A stretch of DNA of 64,000 nt from Verrucomicrobiaceae bacterium (GCA_027486655.1 JAIXOR010000072.1:86749-150748); one strand, 5' to 3'; shown: positions 18,641-28,723, counted from the first letter of the stretch. Notes: generated from the sequence alone by a model not told the origin. Numbers and translations are program-made.

Positions 18641-18749
18641 GATGCGCGGAGGGTAATGGGCGGGGACGTCGTGGCAATCCTGTTTTGACACACAGGGAGG
18701 GGGCGAGATTCGGATTTACAGCAGCACGGGCAGGGGTGAAAACTCGGGA

Positions 18750-19268
18750 GTGCCAAACGAGTGGTATTTCTCCAAAAACCTCACCCAGATGGGGCCGGTG
18801 GACGAATCGGAACTGCGCTCGAAAATCGCCGCGGGTGAGGTCCTGCCGACCGACAAGGTTTGGACGGAGGGCATGGCGGATTGGAAGGTCGTGTCGGAGG
18901 TCGATGCGCTCAGTGCCGGTCTTCCATTGAGGGTTCCGGCCGGACCGGCGTCGCCTTACTCACCGCCCACCCAGGCATCGACTCCGGGCCCGACCGTCTC
19001 GCCGCCCACTTCGGGGCTGGCCATCGCCAGTCTGGTCTGCGGTCTCGTGGGGCTGATCAGCTGCAGTTTTCTGACCGGAATTCCCGCGGTGATCTGCGGA
19101 CATCTTGCCCTTTCAAGGATCCAGTCCTCATCCGGGGCCCTCGGTGGCAGGACGCTGGCGGTGGTTGGCTTGATCTCCGGATACATGTGCCTGATCGTCA
19201 TTGCCTTCGTCGTGATCGGAATGTTGATGGTGGTTCTTGTCGGGCAAAGCATCCCCCATGCACCGTGA
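18750..19268 (+). CDS. GYF_2 and DUF4190 domain membrane protein
   Basis: A 172-residue protein. Residues ~4-55 form a GYF_2-type domain (EWYFSKN, GPVDESEL, DKVWTEGM). A Pro/Ser-rich linker follows to about residue 90, then a DUF4190-type hydrophobic region with two membrane helices (residues ~91-120 and ~138-165). Such proteins are common and poorly characterised. The start is GTG at 18750. The last 11 bases overlap the next gene. Confidence 0.78.
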   Translation: MPNEWYFSKNLTQMGPVDESELRSKIAAGEVLPTDKVWTEGMADWKVVSEVDALSAGLPLRVPAGPASPYSPPTQASTPGPTVSPPTSGLAIASLVCGLVGLISCSFLTGIPAVICGHLALSRIQSSSGALGGRTLAVVGLISGYMCLIVIAFVVIGMLMVVLVGQSIPHAP

Positions 19269-19668
19269 CCGCGCATTGGCTGTTGCCTTGATCGCTTTGA
19301 TCGGGGTGCTGGGGATGGTTTTCCTGCATCAGCGCGGGCCGGCTGGCATGCCATGGTTTCCCGGTTGCCTGTTCCACCGCCTCACCGGGCTGGATTGTCC
19401 GGGCTGCGGCATGACCCGTGCCACGCACGCGGCTCTTCACGGCCGCTTGATGGAGGCCTTCCGATTCAATCCGCTGGGCATGATCCTTCTGCCGGTGCTG
19501 CTCGCCTGGCTGGCCGCGATGCTGCCCGCTTGGCTGCGCGGCAGGCCGATCCGCCCGTCCGGTCCGGTGCTGTCCCGCATGGTGCGCTGGGGGCTGGGGC
19601 TGATTCTGGTTTTCTGGTTCGTTCGCAACCTTCCATTCTGGCCATTTCCGCTGCTTTCTCCCCCTTAA
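19258..19668 (+). CDS. DUF2752 membrane protein
   Basis: A 136-residue protein with the DUF2752 signature CPGCGMTRA (residues ~39-47) between membrane helices. Three hydrophobic segments are visible (residues ~6-22, ~73-93 and ~107-122). The conserved Cys pair could bind metal or be redox active, but no function is established. The ATG at 19258 lies inside the end of the GYF_2 gene, which implies translational coupling. Confidence 0.8.
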   Translation: MHRDRALAVALIALIGVLGMVFLHQRGPAGMPWFPGCLFHRLTGLDCPGCGMTRATHAALHGRLMEAFRFNPLGMILLPVLLAWLAAMLPAWLRGRPIRPSGPVLSRMVRWGLGLILVFWFVRNLPFWPFPLLSPP

Positions 19669-19719
19669 TCCGCGAATCCGGGCCTTGCGAAGGCAAGGGG
19701 GAGGGGCTATGCCGCTCGC

Positions 19720-20472
19720 ATGTCTTTGCTTTTGGGAGTCAATCTGGATCACGTCGCCACCCTTCGCCAGGCCCGCTATGCGCGGACTCCGGACTCCCCG
19801 AATGCGGAACCGTGCCCGGTGGTCGCCGGACACGACGCCCTGGCTGGCGGTGCGGACTCGCTGACCATCCACGTGCGCGGAGACCGCCGCCACATGCAGG
19901 ATGCAGATGCTTTCCGACTGCGTGAGGAGGTCGGACTGCCGATCAACCTGGAGATGGGCGTCACCGAGGAAATGGTGGGACTGGCCTTGAAGTTGAAACC
20001 GGACTTCGCCTGCCTCGTCCCGGAATCCCGACTTGAAATCACCACCGAGGGCGGGCTCGACGTGCTGGCCGGCTTCGACCGCATCCGCATGGTGGTCGCC
20101 CGGCTCCAGGACGCGGGCATCAAGGTGAGCCTCTTCATCGACCCGGACACCAAGCAGGTGGAGGCTGCCGCGGAAACCTGCGCGGAAATGATCGAACTGC
20201 ACACCGGCTGTTTCGCCAATGCCGTGGGCGATGCGGTGGATCCGGAAATCGAACGCCTCGCCATCGCCGCCCGTGCAGGGCATTCCAGCGCCCTCCAAGT
20301 CAATGCCGGACATGGCATCAACTACACGAACATCGGGCGGGTGCTCGAACTGCCGCACCTTGCGGAACTCAACATCGGCCACTCGATTGTTTCCCGTGCC
20401 ATGCGTGTCGGTCTCACCACCGCGGTGCGCGAAATGAAGGAGCTTATGGCCAAGTACCCGTCCGGCTCATGA
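19720..20472 (+). CDS. pdxJ: Pyridoxine 5'-phosphate synthase
   Basis: Last step of DXP-dependent vitamin B6 synthesis: condenses 1-deoxyxylulose 5-phosphate with 3-amino-2-oxopropyl phosphate. The 250-residue TIM barrel begins LLGVNLDHVATLRQ and carries NLEM with the catalytic Glu, RGDRRH and NAGHGINY motifs. In the DRRH loop the usual Glu is replaced by Gly (RGDRRH). Its last four bases overlap the acpS start. Confidence 0.95.
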   Translation: MSLLLGVNLDHVATLRQARYARTPDSPNAEPCPVVAGHDALAGGADSLTIHVRGDRRHMQDADAFRLREEVGLPINLEMGVTEEMVGLALKLKPDFACLVPESRLEITTEGGLDVLAGFDRIRMVVARLQDAGIKVSLFIDPDTKQVEAAAETCAEMIELHTGCFANAVGDAVDPEIERLAIAARAGHSSALQVNAGHGINYTNIGRVLELPHLAELNIGHSIVSRAMRVGLTTAVREMKELMAKYPSGS

Positions 20473-20852
20473 GGGTGTTCGGGATCGGGATTGACGTCGT
20501 CGAGGTGGAGCGCATCGCATCCGCCATCGAGCGGCATGGCGAACCGTTCCTCGCCAGGCTCTTCACTCCAGACGAACGCGCCTATTGTGAGGCCCACCGC
20601 AAGCCGGCACCCCACTACGCGGCCCGCTTTGCCGCCAAGGAGGCGGTTTCCAAAGCCCTGGGAACCGGAATCGGGGGAAATGCCGGATTACTGGAAATGG
20701 AAGTGATCCGCCAGGCCTCCGGTGCGCCCGCCATCCGGCTTTCGGGCGCAGCGCAAGCCTTTGCCAACGACCAAGGAATCACCGAGATTCAGATCAGCCT
20801 CAGTCACACCGATCACTACGCGGCGGCCAACGCGATTGCCATCGCCGGCTGA
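20469..20852 (+). CDS. acpS: Holo-[acyl-carrier-protein] synthase
   Basis: Transfers 4'-phosphopantetheine from CoA to acyl carrier protein. The 127-residue protein shows the family motifs GIGIDVVEVERI, FAAKEAVSKALG (Mg-binding Glu) and ISLSHTD. The ATG overlaps the pdxJ stop (ATGA), indicating coupled translation. The pdxJ-acpS pairing is widespread in bacteria. Confidence 0.95.
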   Translation: MRVFGIGIDVVEVERIASAIERHGEPFLARLFTPDERAYCEAHRKPAPHYAARFAAKEAVSKALGTGIGGNAGLLEMEVIRQASGAPAIRLSGAAQAFANDQGITEIQISLSHTDHYAAANAIAIAG

Positions 20853-20871
20853 GCCCAACCCCATTGCCTCC

Positions 20872-21855
20872 ATGATCCGCCCACGCCGCAACCGCCGCAG
20901 TCCCGCCATCCGTTCGCTGGTCCGGGAAACCCAGCTCTCGCCCTCGGATTTCATTCTGCCGATGTTTTTCCACGAGGATGATGAGGACACCCCCATCGCC
21001 TCGATGCCCGGGGTGACGCGTTGGTCGATCCCCAGCCTTGTGCGCGAGGCGGGCAAGGCCCATGCGCTCGGCATCCCGGCCGTCGTTCTCTTTCCGAAGA
21101 TCGATGAAGCCCTCAAATCTCCCGAAGCCGACGAGTGTGCGAACGACGAGGGACTCGTGCCGCGTGCCATCCGTGCCCTCAAGGCGGCGCATCCCTCGCT
21201 CTGCGTGATTACCGACGTGGCGCTGGATCCCTACAACTCGGATGGTCACGATGGCCTGGTCCGCCGCGATGCCCGCGGGGAGCTTGTGATCCTCAATGAC
21301 GAGACCATCGACGTGCTCCGCCAGCAGGCTGTCTGCCACGCCCGGGCCGGTGCCGACCTGGTGGCTCCCTCGGACATGATGGATGGCCGGGTCTCCTCCA
21401 TCCGTGAGGCTCTCGACGACGAGGACTTCAGCGAGGTGGGCATCATGAGCTACACCGCGAAGTATGCTTCCGCCCTCTATGGCCCGTTCCGCGGTGCACT
21501 CGATTCCGCGCCCAAGGAAGGGGACAAGAAAACCTATCAGATGGATCCCGCCAACGCCCGTGAGGCGGTGCGTGAAACGCTGCTCGATGAAGCCGAGGGA
21601 GCGGATATCCTGATGGTCAAACCGGCGGGCCTCTACCTGGATGTGATCGCCCGCGTGCGGGAAACGACCACGCTTCCGGTTGCGGCCTATCAGGTCAGCG
21701 GCGAGTATCTGATGATCCAGAGCGCCTGCGCAGCCGGGTGGCTCGACCACCGCTCCGTGGTGCTTGAGTCGCTCACCGCCATCAAACGCGCCGGTGCCTC
21801 GATGATTCTCACCTACTTCGCCGCACAGGCCGCCGCCTGGCTCCGCGAGGAGTGA
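20872..21855 (+). CDS. hemB: Delta-aminolevulinic acid dehydratase (porphobilinogen synthase)
   Basis: Condenses two 5-aminolevulinate molecules to porphobilinogen in haem synthesis. The 327-residue protein has both Schiff-base lysines, in YTAKYASA and MVKPAG. The active-site zinc cysteine cluster of yeast/E. coli type enzymes is absent: the corresponding loop reads DVALDPYNSDGHDG, typical of Mg/metal-independent HemB. It starts 19 bases after acpS. Confidence 0.95.
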   Translation: MIRPRRNRRSPAIRSLVRETQLSPSDFILPMFFHEDDEDTPIASMPGVTRWSIPSLVREAGKAHALGIPAVVLFPKIDEALKSPEADECANDEGLVPRAIRALKAAHPSLCVITDVALDPYNSDGHDGLVRRDARGELVILNDETIDVLRQQAVCHARAGADLVAPSDMMDGRVSSIREALDDEDFSEVGIMSYTAKYASALYGPFRGALDSAPKEGDKKTYQMDPANAREAVRETLLDEAEGADILMVKPAGLYLDVIARVRETTTLPVAAYQVSGEYLMIQSACAAGWLDHRSVVLESLTAIKRAGASMILTYFAAQAAAWLREE

Positions 21856-21910
21856 GGCATTTTCTTCGGGATTGCCCGATTCCTGATTTCTGCCAAACTA
21901 CCATTCTGTC

Positions 21911-24229
21911 ATGAGCCGCTTGAAAACCCTCTGTCTGCTCCTCATTTCCGCCGCCTTCGCCCAGGCCCAGGCCCCCACCACGCCTGCCGCTCCGTCGAAC
22001 TTCCGGGTCAAGGCGCTCGGCGTGAACTCGTTCCAACTCGACTGGAGCGACAACTCGAAGAACGAAAGCGGCTGGGACATCCGCATTTCCGCCGGTAAAA
22101 CCGACAGCCCCGCCCAGTTCCAGTATCTCGCCTCGCCCAACATCACCACCCATGTGGTCAGCCTCGACCGCGAGTTCCCGGGGACCGTTCTCTCGTTCCA
22201 GCTCGCCGCCTACAGCGGGGATGGCACCGCCCGCAGGGTCTCCAAGCCCACCTCGGTCGTGCAGGTGGAAACCCCGGCCAAGAGCACCTTCGGCGCGCCC
22301 TCGAACTTCACCGCGGAAACCATCGACGACGGCAGGATCCGCATCAAATGGAAGGACAACTCGAACTCGGAAGCCGGCTATCAGGTCGAGTTCAAGGCCG
22401 GTGATGGCGAGTGGAAGGTGTTCGGAAACACCGAGCCCGGCACCACCTTCAACCTCCCAGCAGGCGGCTTGGAGCCAAACACCCGATATTCCTTCCGCAC
22501 CCGCGCCTTCAAGGCGGGCTTCCAGTTGGTCACCGGCTACAGCAACACCGCCACCGCGACCACACGTTCCTTCCTCAAGCCGATCGATCTGGCCGCCAAG
22601 ACCGAGGGCGAGGGTGCCGTTTCCATGACCTGGAAGGACCGCTCCTCCATCGAGAACAACTACGAGATCCAGTGGAAAGCCGGAACCGGCGCATGGACCT
22701 CCCTCGGCGAAGCGGGGCGCAACAGCTCGGCCACCGGCAAGGTCACCGGATTCTCGCTGAACACCGAATACAAGTTCCGCATCCGCGCCTACCGGATCGT
22801 CGGCACGTCCAAAGTCTACACGCGTTTCTCAAACGTGGTCACCGTCACCACCACGCCTCTCGCCCGGCCCACCGGACTTGCGGGCACCGTGCTGAGTGAC
22901 ACCTCCGTGCGTCTCGATTGGACCGATCGCTCGAACCTCGAATTCGGTTTCCTCATCCAGGGGCGGGAAGCCGGCGAAACCGACTTCACCACCTATGGAA
23001 ACACCGGAGCCAATGCCCGACAGTTCACCATCAGCGGACTCAAACCGGGACGAAAACACGAGTTCCGCGTCCGTGCCTTCGATTTCTTTTCCTCCTCGGA
23101 CTACACGCCGCTCGTCGAACTCACCACCCGTGATGGCTTTTTGAGCGATCTCCATCCGCCGATCTTCTGGAACACCTCGTTCAGCCATGAGATCAAGGTT
23201 TCACGGCCATCCACGCTGGCTTCGCTGGTCGTGGGCGATCTGCCGCAGGGGCTTTCCTACGATCCGGAGACGCGCACCATCTCCGGCACCACCCAGGCCG
23301 AAGGCGTTCGCAAAGTGAGTGTCACCGCCACCTATCAGAATGGCTATGTGCTCAGCCGCATGATTGCCCTGCGCATCATCCGCGCCCCGGGGCCGCCGGT
23401 GGCCAACGGGTCCTTCAACGCACTCGATCTCGCCCCGGGCGGCACGTCTCGCGTCGCCCTTGCCGGCCGCTTCAGCGATCCGGATACGCAGGATGCCCGC
23501 CGCGTCTCGACGTCCAAGGGCGATTTCGACATCATCCTCTATCCGCTCGCCACCCCGATCACCGTGGGCAACTTCCTCGATTACGTGGACCAGGAACGTT
23601 ACGAAAAAGTCTTCTTCCACCGCTCGATGCCCGACTTCGTGGTCCAGACCGGAGGCTATCGATACGGCCCATCCACCGGATACCGGAAGGTCGAGCAGTT
23701 TCCCGCCATCGCGAATGAAGCGGGCATCTCCAACGTCAAGGGCACCGTCGCCATGGCCAAGGTCGAGGGAGACCCGGACAGCGCCACCTCCGAGTTCTTT
23801 GTCAACATGGTCGATGGCAACGCCTCCAATCTCGATTTCCAGAACAGCGGATTCACCGTGTTCGGACGCGTTGCCGGCGATGGCATGGATGTCGTCAACG
23901 CCATCAACGACCTGCCCCGCGCCTCCTACACGCTGTCCATCGATGGAGCATCGAAAACCCTCGGTGACTTCCCGGTCAATTCGACCAGCGCCCCTGCCAC
24001 CCTCGATCCGGATCTTCTCGTGAAACTGAACTCGATCCGCCCGGTCGACATCATCCGCCACTCGGTGACCAGCGACAACAGCGCCGTCGCCACCGCGACC
24101 ATCAGCAACAACGAGGTGGTCGTCACCGCCGTCGCTGCCGGGACCACCAACATCCAGGTGAAGGCCACCGACCTCGATGGCAATTCGACCACCCGTCCGA
24201 TCGCAGTGACGGTCACCGCGGCCGAATGA
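21911..24229 (+). CDS. Secreted fibronectin-III / Ig-like / cyclophilin-type PPIase fusion
   Basis: A 772-residue exported protein with a signal peptide (residues 1-20, ...FAQAQA). Four fibronectin type III domains follow (starting near residues 26, 130, 225 and 318, each opening with a W-x-D/K-x-S core). A putative Ig-type domain (LPQGLSYDPETRTISGT) lies near residues 435-500. A cyclophilin-type peptidyl-prolyl isomerase domain (residues ~535-690) carries FFHRSMPDF, GTVAMAK and SEFFVNM. A final Ig-like tail ends the protein. It faces the vWA gene with two bases between stops. Confidence 0.88.
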   Translation: MSRLKTLCLLLISAAFAQAQAPTTPAAPSNFRVKALGVNSFQLDWSDNSKNESGWDIRISAGKTDSPAQFQYLASPNITTHVVSLDREFPGTVLSFQLAAYSGDGTARRVSKPTSVVQVETPAKSTFGAPSNFTAETIDDGRIRIKWKDNSNSEAGYQVEFKAGDGEWKVFGNTEPGTTFNLPAGGLEPNTRYSFRTRAFKAGFQLVTGYSNTATATTRSFLKPIDLAAKTEGEGAVSMTWKDRSSIENNYEIQWKAGTGAWTSLGEAGRNSSATGKVTGFSLNTEYKFRIRAYRIVGTSKVYTRFSNVVTVTTTPLARPTGLAGTVLSDTSVRLDWTDRSNLEFGFLIQGREAGETDFTTYGNTGANARQFTISGLKPGRKHEFRVRAFDFFSSSDYTPLVELTTRDGFLSDLHPPIFWNTSFSHEIKVSRPSTLASLVVGDLPQGLSYDPETRTISGTTQAEGVRKVSVTATYQNGYVLSRMIALRIIRAPGPPVANGSFNALDLAPGGTSRVALAGRFSDPDTQDARRVSTSKGDFDIILYPLATPITVGNFLDYVDQERYEKVFFHRSMPDFVVQTGGYRYGPSTGYRKVEQFPAIANEAGISNVKGTVAMAKVEGDPDSATSEFFVNMVDGNASNLDFQNSGFTVFGRVAGDGMDVVNAINDLPRASYTLSIDGASKTLGDFPVNSTSAPATLDPDLLVKLNSIRPVDIIRHSVTSDNSAVATATISNNEVVVTAVAAGTTNIQVKATDLDGNSTTRPIAVTVTAAE

Positions 24230-24231
24230 CT

Positions 24232-26928
24232 TCAGCGGCGGTTCTTCGCCCGTTGGAAACGTGAACCCTGCTCGGTCGGGCTGTCGTTTGCGGTGGCGGT
24301 CGGCTGGATCGGAGACTCGCGTTCCTCCAGAGGTGCCGCAACCGGCTTCGGCGCGGCTTTGACCGCCGCCTTGGGAAGGGGAACCGCGGTCGCGGCCTTG
24401 CGCTCCGGCAGTCGCATCTCCGGCAACTTCCAGCCGGTGCGGGTGAGCAGCGCTTCGGCCAGCACCAGGACCACCAGCGCGATGCCGATCGGCAGGTGCA
24501 GTGAGGTTTCCGCGATGAAAGGCGGACGCAGCCATGCCTTGGAAAGATCCAGAAGCTCGCGTCCTCCGGTCTGCGCGGATATAGCACGCAACTCGGCGAG
24601 CCGCTCCGGTGCGAACTCCCACTCGACCGAGCTGCCCACGCTCAAGGGGCCGAAGGCCAGGGCATGCTCGCCGACCCGGACGGCTCCGCGCACGATGCTT
24701 CCTTCATCCAGCTCGCGGGTGAGTGAGAATTTTCCCGGTGCGATGCGTCGCCATGGCACGTCCACCGCGGCTCCTCCCGTGTCGTTCATCAAGCGGACCT
24801 GTGGTGGCAGCGCCTCCAGCTTTCGGGACCACGAGTCCGTATCGTAAAGGAGATCGAGCGTGAGACGCGTGCCATCGAGCCGCTGGCGCAGGGCGATGCC
24901 CGGCGGAGTCTCGCTGCCCATCAGGAAGCGGCCCAGCGTTTGGAGGAAATCCCCGTAGCCTGCCCACTGGCGCACGCTTTCCGAATGCTCGCCGCCGAGA
25001 GGAAACGAGACCGCCGCGCTGCGTCCGAGACCCCGCCGGGCGTGCGCCACCAGCGGGGCGAGATACTCGTCCGAGGAAATCAGCGAGACGGTGGCGTCCT
25101 CGCGGGCGTAGGACAGATTGTAGCCATCCGCCTGCTTCATCCAGTCGATCGGCTTGGGCGAGATTTCCGCCCAGCGCCCGGTGGCCTGCACGGCCACCGG
25201 GTCCTTGATGAACGCGGAGCGCGCGATGGTCACGGTTTCCTGGGCGAAGATCTTCGGGATGTCCATCGGCTTGTCCGAGAAGAAAACCCGGCCCTTGCCG
25301 AGCTTCGCGATGTCTTCTAACAGCGCGGAGTCCACATCCTTGCTGGTGCCGAGGCCGATCACCGAGATGGTGCATCCCTGGTCGGTCATGGTCTTGATCA
25401 GGTTCTTGTAGTCTCCGGGTTCCTCGGAATCCTGGGCATCGGAAAACAGGATCATGTGCCGGGTGCCGGCCTTGGACTTGCGGAGCTGCTCCCATCCTGC
25501 CTTGAGCCCCTCATACACGAAGATGCCGCCTCCCGAGGACTTCACCTTGCGGACCCGCGCGGCGAGCTCCGGCTTGCGGTTGCCCACCTGCGTGAGCGGG
25601 ATGACCTCTACGGGCTCGCTGTCCACCGCGTGCACGCTCACCTGGTCCATCGGGCCTAACAGCTGGATCGCATCGGCCGCGCCGGAATTCGCCAGGTCCA
25701 TCTTGGTTTTTCCGGCACCCACTCCCACGGCCATCGATCCGGAGCGGTCCATGACCAACGCGAGGGCCACGGCGAGCTTGCGGTGCTCGGATTTGAGTTC
25801 CATGGACACCGGCAGCAGGGCGTCCAGGGGCGATTGGAAATAACCGCCGGAGCCGAACGAGTGGGCCCCGCCGGCCATCATCAGGCCTCCGCCTTGTTCG
25901 CGGACGAAGAAGTCGAGTGCCTTGAGGAAATCCACCGGCACTTCGTGAGCGGGCACGTTGTTGATCACCACGGCACGTGCGCCGCTGAGCATGCCGGGCC
26001 GCAGCGTGCCGGGCTCGGTCACGGTCTGGACGCTGAAGTCCATCGCGGCGAGCGCCTTGGCGAGGGGGTCGTCCTGATAGCGGGTGGCAAGGATCAGTCG
26101 CGGACCACCGCTGATTTCGATCCACCGGGAGGCCGTGTTGTTGCCCGGGTGGGCGTCCTTATCCGGGCGGATCTCCGCCTCGTATTCGTAGCCGCCGGGC
26201 CGGGTGATGCGGTCGGTGAACTCGACGGTGGCCAGTCCGTTGGTGAGCCTGGCCTTCGACTCGGTGAGAACGGTGCCATTGCGCCGGATCACGAGCGGAA
26301 TCTCGGCATCCACCGCGCCGCGCAGGGTCACGGAAATGAGGAAGGGCTCGCCGGTCTGGACGCGTTCGGGAAAGTGCAGCCTGGCCACACGGAAGTCGTT
26401 GTTGTCTTCCTCGCGGATCAAGCGGAAGTCCACCGGCACGCCCCGGTCGCGGAGTTGGTCGGCGGCTTCCTGCAGCGGTTCGGTCGAGTAGCCGTCGGTA
26501 AAGATGAGAACGCGCGATGGTTTCTCCGCATCCACCTGCGCGGCGAGGGTCGAGAGCGCAAGGCCGGTGCGGGTGAGCCTGCGGGATCCGGTGAAGGAGG
26601 AACCGTCCGCGCCGAGTTCCGCCACCTCGGCACCGTAGTTGACGAATCGCAGGGTGTCTTCACGGCCGGGCCTGGATTTTTCCAGCAGACGGCGCCACTC
26701 GGGGAGTCCCTTGTCGATGAGGTCCTCGGTGGAGTCGGATCGGTCTAACAAAACATGGAGGTCCAGGGCGTTCTTCTGTTTGCGGATCCGCGGGTTGGCG
26801 AGGGCGGCCACGGCCAGCACCAGGATGATCGCGCGGAGGGGCGAGTGAAGGCCGAGGCCGCGCCAGAACCAGCCGACCAGCGCCAGGGCGGGCAGCAGCA
26901 GGAAGAACTCGGGAGCTTCGAAGGTCAT
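24232..26928 (-). CDS. Large membrane protein with two vWA regions and a GATase-like core
   Basis: Last gene of the leftward MoxR operon. The 898-residue protein has two N-terminal membrane helices (residues ~8-24 and ~31-46) and a first vWA with MIDAS-like DRSDS (near residue 61). A glutamine-amidotransferase-like segment follows (PRLILATRYQDD through GGLMMAGG). A second vWA with complete DRSGS comes next, then a beta-rich region, one C-terminal membrane helix (near residue 840) and a basic, Pro/Ala-rich cytoplasmic tail. This fits a metal-dependent adhesion/assembly factor anchored in the inner membrane. The ATG at 26928 matches the start of the first hydrophobic helix. Confidence 0.85.
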   Translation of the reverse strand: MTFEAPEFFLLLPALALVGWFWRGLGLHSPLRAIILVLAVAALANPRIRKQKNALDLHVLLDRSDSTEDLIDKGLPEWRRLLEKSRPGREDTLRFVNYGAEVAELGADGSSFTGSRRLTRTGLALSTLAAQVDAEKPSRVLIFTDGYSTEPLQEAADQLRDRGVPVDFRLIREEDNNDFRVARLHFPERVQTGEPFLISVTLRGAVDAEIPLVIRRNGTVLTESKARLTNGLATVEFTDRITRPGGYEYEAEIRPDKDAHPGNNTASRWIEISGGPRLILATRYQDDPLAKALAAMDFSVQTVTEPGTLRPGMLSGARAVVINNVPAHEVPVDFLKALDFFVREQGGGLMMAGGAHSFGSGGYFQSPLDALLPVSMELKSEHRKLAVALALVMDRSGSMAVGVGAGKTKMDLANSGAADAIQLLGPMDQVSVHAVDSEPVEVIPLTQVGNRKPELAARVRKVKSSGGGIFVYEGLKAGWEQLRKSKAGTRHMILFSDAQDSEEPGDYKNLIKTMTDQGCTISVIGLGTSKDVDSALLEDIAKLGKGRVFFSDKPMDIPKIFAQETVTIARSAFIKDPVAVQATGRWAEISPKPIDWMKQADGYNLSYAREDATVSLISSDEYLAPLVAHARRGLGRSAAVSFPLGGEHSESVRQWAGYGDFLQTLGRFLMGSETPPGIALRQRLDGTRLTLDLLYDTDSWSRKLEALPPQVRLMNDTGGAAVDVPWRRIAPGKFSLTRELDEGSIVRGAVRVGEHALAFGPLSVGSSVEWEFAPERLAELRAISAQTGGRELLDLSKAWLRPPFIAETSLHLPIGIALVVLVLAEALLTRTGWKLPEMRLPERKAATAVPLPKAAVKAAPKPVAAPLEERESPIQPTATANDSPTEQGSRFQRAKNRR

Positions 26929-26941
26929 CGGCAGGGTGTTT

Positions 26942-28714
26942 TCAGGTCGTGACGGGTTGGGGCTCCTTGCGTCCGCCGCGGATGAATCGCCAGGAAACCA
27001 GCAGGCAGGCGATGAGTGCGAGGATCCATGCGCGCCAGAGCGGGTCTTTTTTGGTGTGGCGTTCGATGGCTCCTGCACCGCCGCCCGGAGTCATGTCGGA
27101 CGCGGCGCAAAGCCGGAAGTCCGCCTCTCGCGGATCGCCGAAGTGCACTGCGGCATCCAGCAGCCGGGTGTCCCCCTGGTTCACGCTCATGAATCCGGGG
27201 CTGGAGATCGCCCGGCGGACACCTCCCTTCGGTGCCGGCAGTTCGCGGCCTTCGATGTCGGTGGCGCGCAATGACAATGGCAGCCCCGGAGCGGCGGCGA
27301 TGGTGAGGGCTTGCCCGGTTTCAAGGTTGGCGGACACCGGCGCGATTTTCGCCGAGCGGATGCGTTCGGCGAAGCGGTGCAGCAGCACGATGAATGCAGG
27401 CTGCTTCTCAAGGTTGGAAAGCGCGGGGTCGAAGTTGAATAGCAGTTGTTTCGCCTGTCCCGCCTCCCGCAGCAGGATGAGCGGGCGCTGCTCCTGCCGC
27501 AGCAGCACAAGATCACCGGGCTTCTGTTCCAACGGAATGGTCTCCCGCACCAGCAGCGACTGCCAGTTGAGCCCGTCCATCAGCGGGTGGGCTTCGGCAA
27601 TGATGCCGCCCTTCAACCAGGCTCCCGTCCGCGTCTCGTCCTCGACGAAGACCACGCAGTTGCCCGATGGCGGTGAGGGGTCGAGTGGATTGTAAGCGGT
27701 GATCGAGAGGTCCGCCGAAGCCGCGTCATTGCCGGGCTGCGCGGATTCCAAGGCGCGGATGAGCCTGCCGCTCAGATCCTGAATCGACGCCGGAGAGGCG
27801 TTGAAAACCACCAGTGGCTTCGGCCGCGGTGCGACCAGTGGCAGCACGTCATCCAGCGTGAAGCGGTCCGCCGACAGCACAACGCGCAACTGAGTCGCTC
27901 CTTCGGGAAAGGCCGCCTGCAGGGTGGTGATCGAGCCGGGTTCCATTCGAAGCACCCGGGCCTCCGAGGCTCCTTCACGCGAGATCACCGACCAGGTTCG
28001 CTCCGCCATGCTCTTGCCATGGTTTCTCACCATCGCCTTCCAGATCAAGGCACCCTCCTCCCGGGTGAAGGAAACTCCGGTGAAACCCACGTTGTCGATC
28101 GCCTCGCCGACCGCGATTTCCACGGCGTCGAAGGGAAGCGGTGTGGCGGACGGGGTGTCCGTGACATAAACCACGCTGCCCTCGGGCGATACCAGCGATC
28201 TCGCCAGGCGCAGCGCCTGGGTGGGATCCACCGGGCCGTCGCGCGGCTGCCACGCCTCCAGCGCCTCCGCCAGTCCCTCGGTGGAGGTTCCGGCGTGAAG
28301 GCGGGGGCGTTCCGGCACGGATTCCAATACAGTGAGGCTCACCTCCGAGGCCGAGCCTTTCAACAGCGGCACCGCTTGCAGGACCTTGTCCGCCGCCGCC
28401 TGCTTGAAGACCGCCATCGACGCGGAGGAATCCACCACCACCGCGATGCGCTGGACACTGCCTTCCCGCGGGTATCGTGGTTCTGATAGAAACCAGGTGA
28501 GGATCAAAACCGCCAGCAGCTGCATCCACAGTGGAATCGAGGGAACCAACCGCTCGATCCGCCGCCCGCCCACCGCCTCGCGCCGGGTGTGTTCCAACAG
28601 GAACAGGGTGGAGACCGGCAGCTCCTTCGCCTTGCGCTGGAGGAAATGGATCGCCAGCACCGCCGGTATTCCCAGCAGGGCAAGCAGTCCTAACGGATTT
28701 CCAAATGCGGGCAT
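26942..28714 (-). CDS. BatA-like vWA membrane protein
   Basis: A 590-residue protein whose first ~90 residues match the BatA/aerotolerance regulator N-terminal domain: two membrane helices around a basic loop with RRIERL. A vWA domain follows with MIDAS-like VVVDSSASM, then an extended beta-rich region. One C-terminal membrane helix (near residue 565) ends in a basic tail. It sits 9 bases after the DUF58 gene and 13 before the dual-vWA gene, so the three are translated from one message. Confidence 0.85.
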   Translation of the reverse strand: MPAFGNPLGLLALLGIPAVLAIHFLQRKAKELPVSTLFLLEHTRREAVGGRRIERLVPSIPLWMQLLAVLILTWFLSEPRYPREGSVQRIAVVVDSSASMAVFKQAAADKVLQAVPLLKGSASEVSLTVLESVPERPRLHAGTSTEGLAEALEAWQPRDGPVDPTQALRLARSLVSPEGSVVYVTDTPSATPLPFDAVEIAVGEAIDNVGFTGVSFTREEGALIWKAMVRNHGKSMAERTWSVISREGASEARVLRMEPGSITTLQAAFPEGATQLRVVLSADRFTLDDVLPLVAPRPKPLVVFNASPASIQDLSGRLIRALESAQPGNDAASADLSITAYNPLDPSPPSGNCVVFVEDETRTGAWLKGGIIAEAHPLMDGLNWQSLLVRETIPLEQKPGDLVLLRQEQRPLILLREAGQAKQLLFNFDPALSNLEKQPAFIVLLHRFAERIRSAKIAPVSANLETGQALTIAAAPGLPLSLRATDIEGRELPAPKGGVRRAISSPGFMSVNQGDTRLLDAAVHFGDPREADFRLCAASDMTPGGGAGAIERHTKKDPLWRAWILALIACLLVSWRFIRGGRKEPQPVTT

Positions 28715-28723
28715 GAACGTTTT

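Noticed and set aside
18685..18690. TTGACA between fabV and the GYF_2 gene
   Set aside because: No acceptable -10 box lies 16-18 bases downstream.
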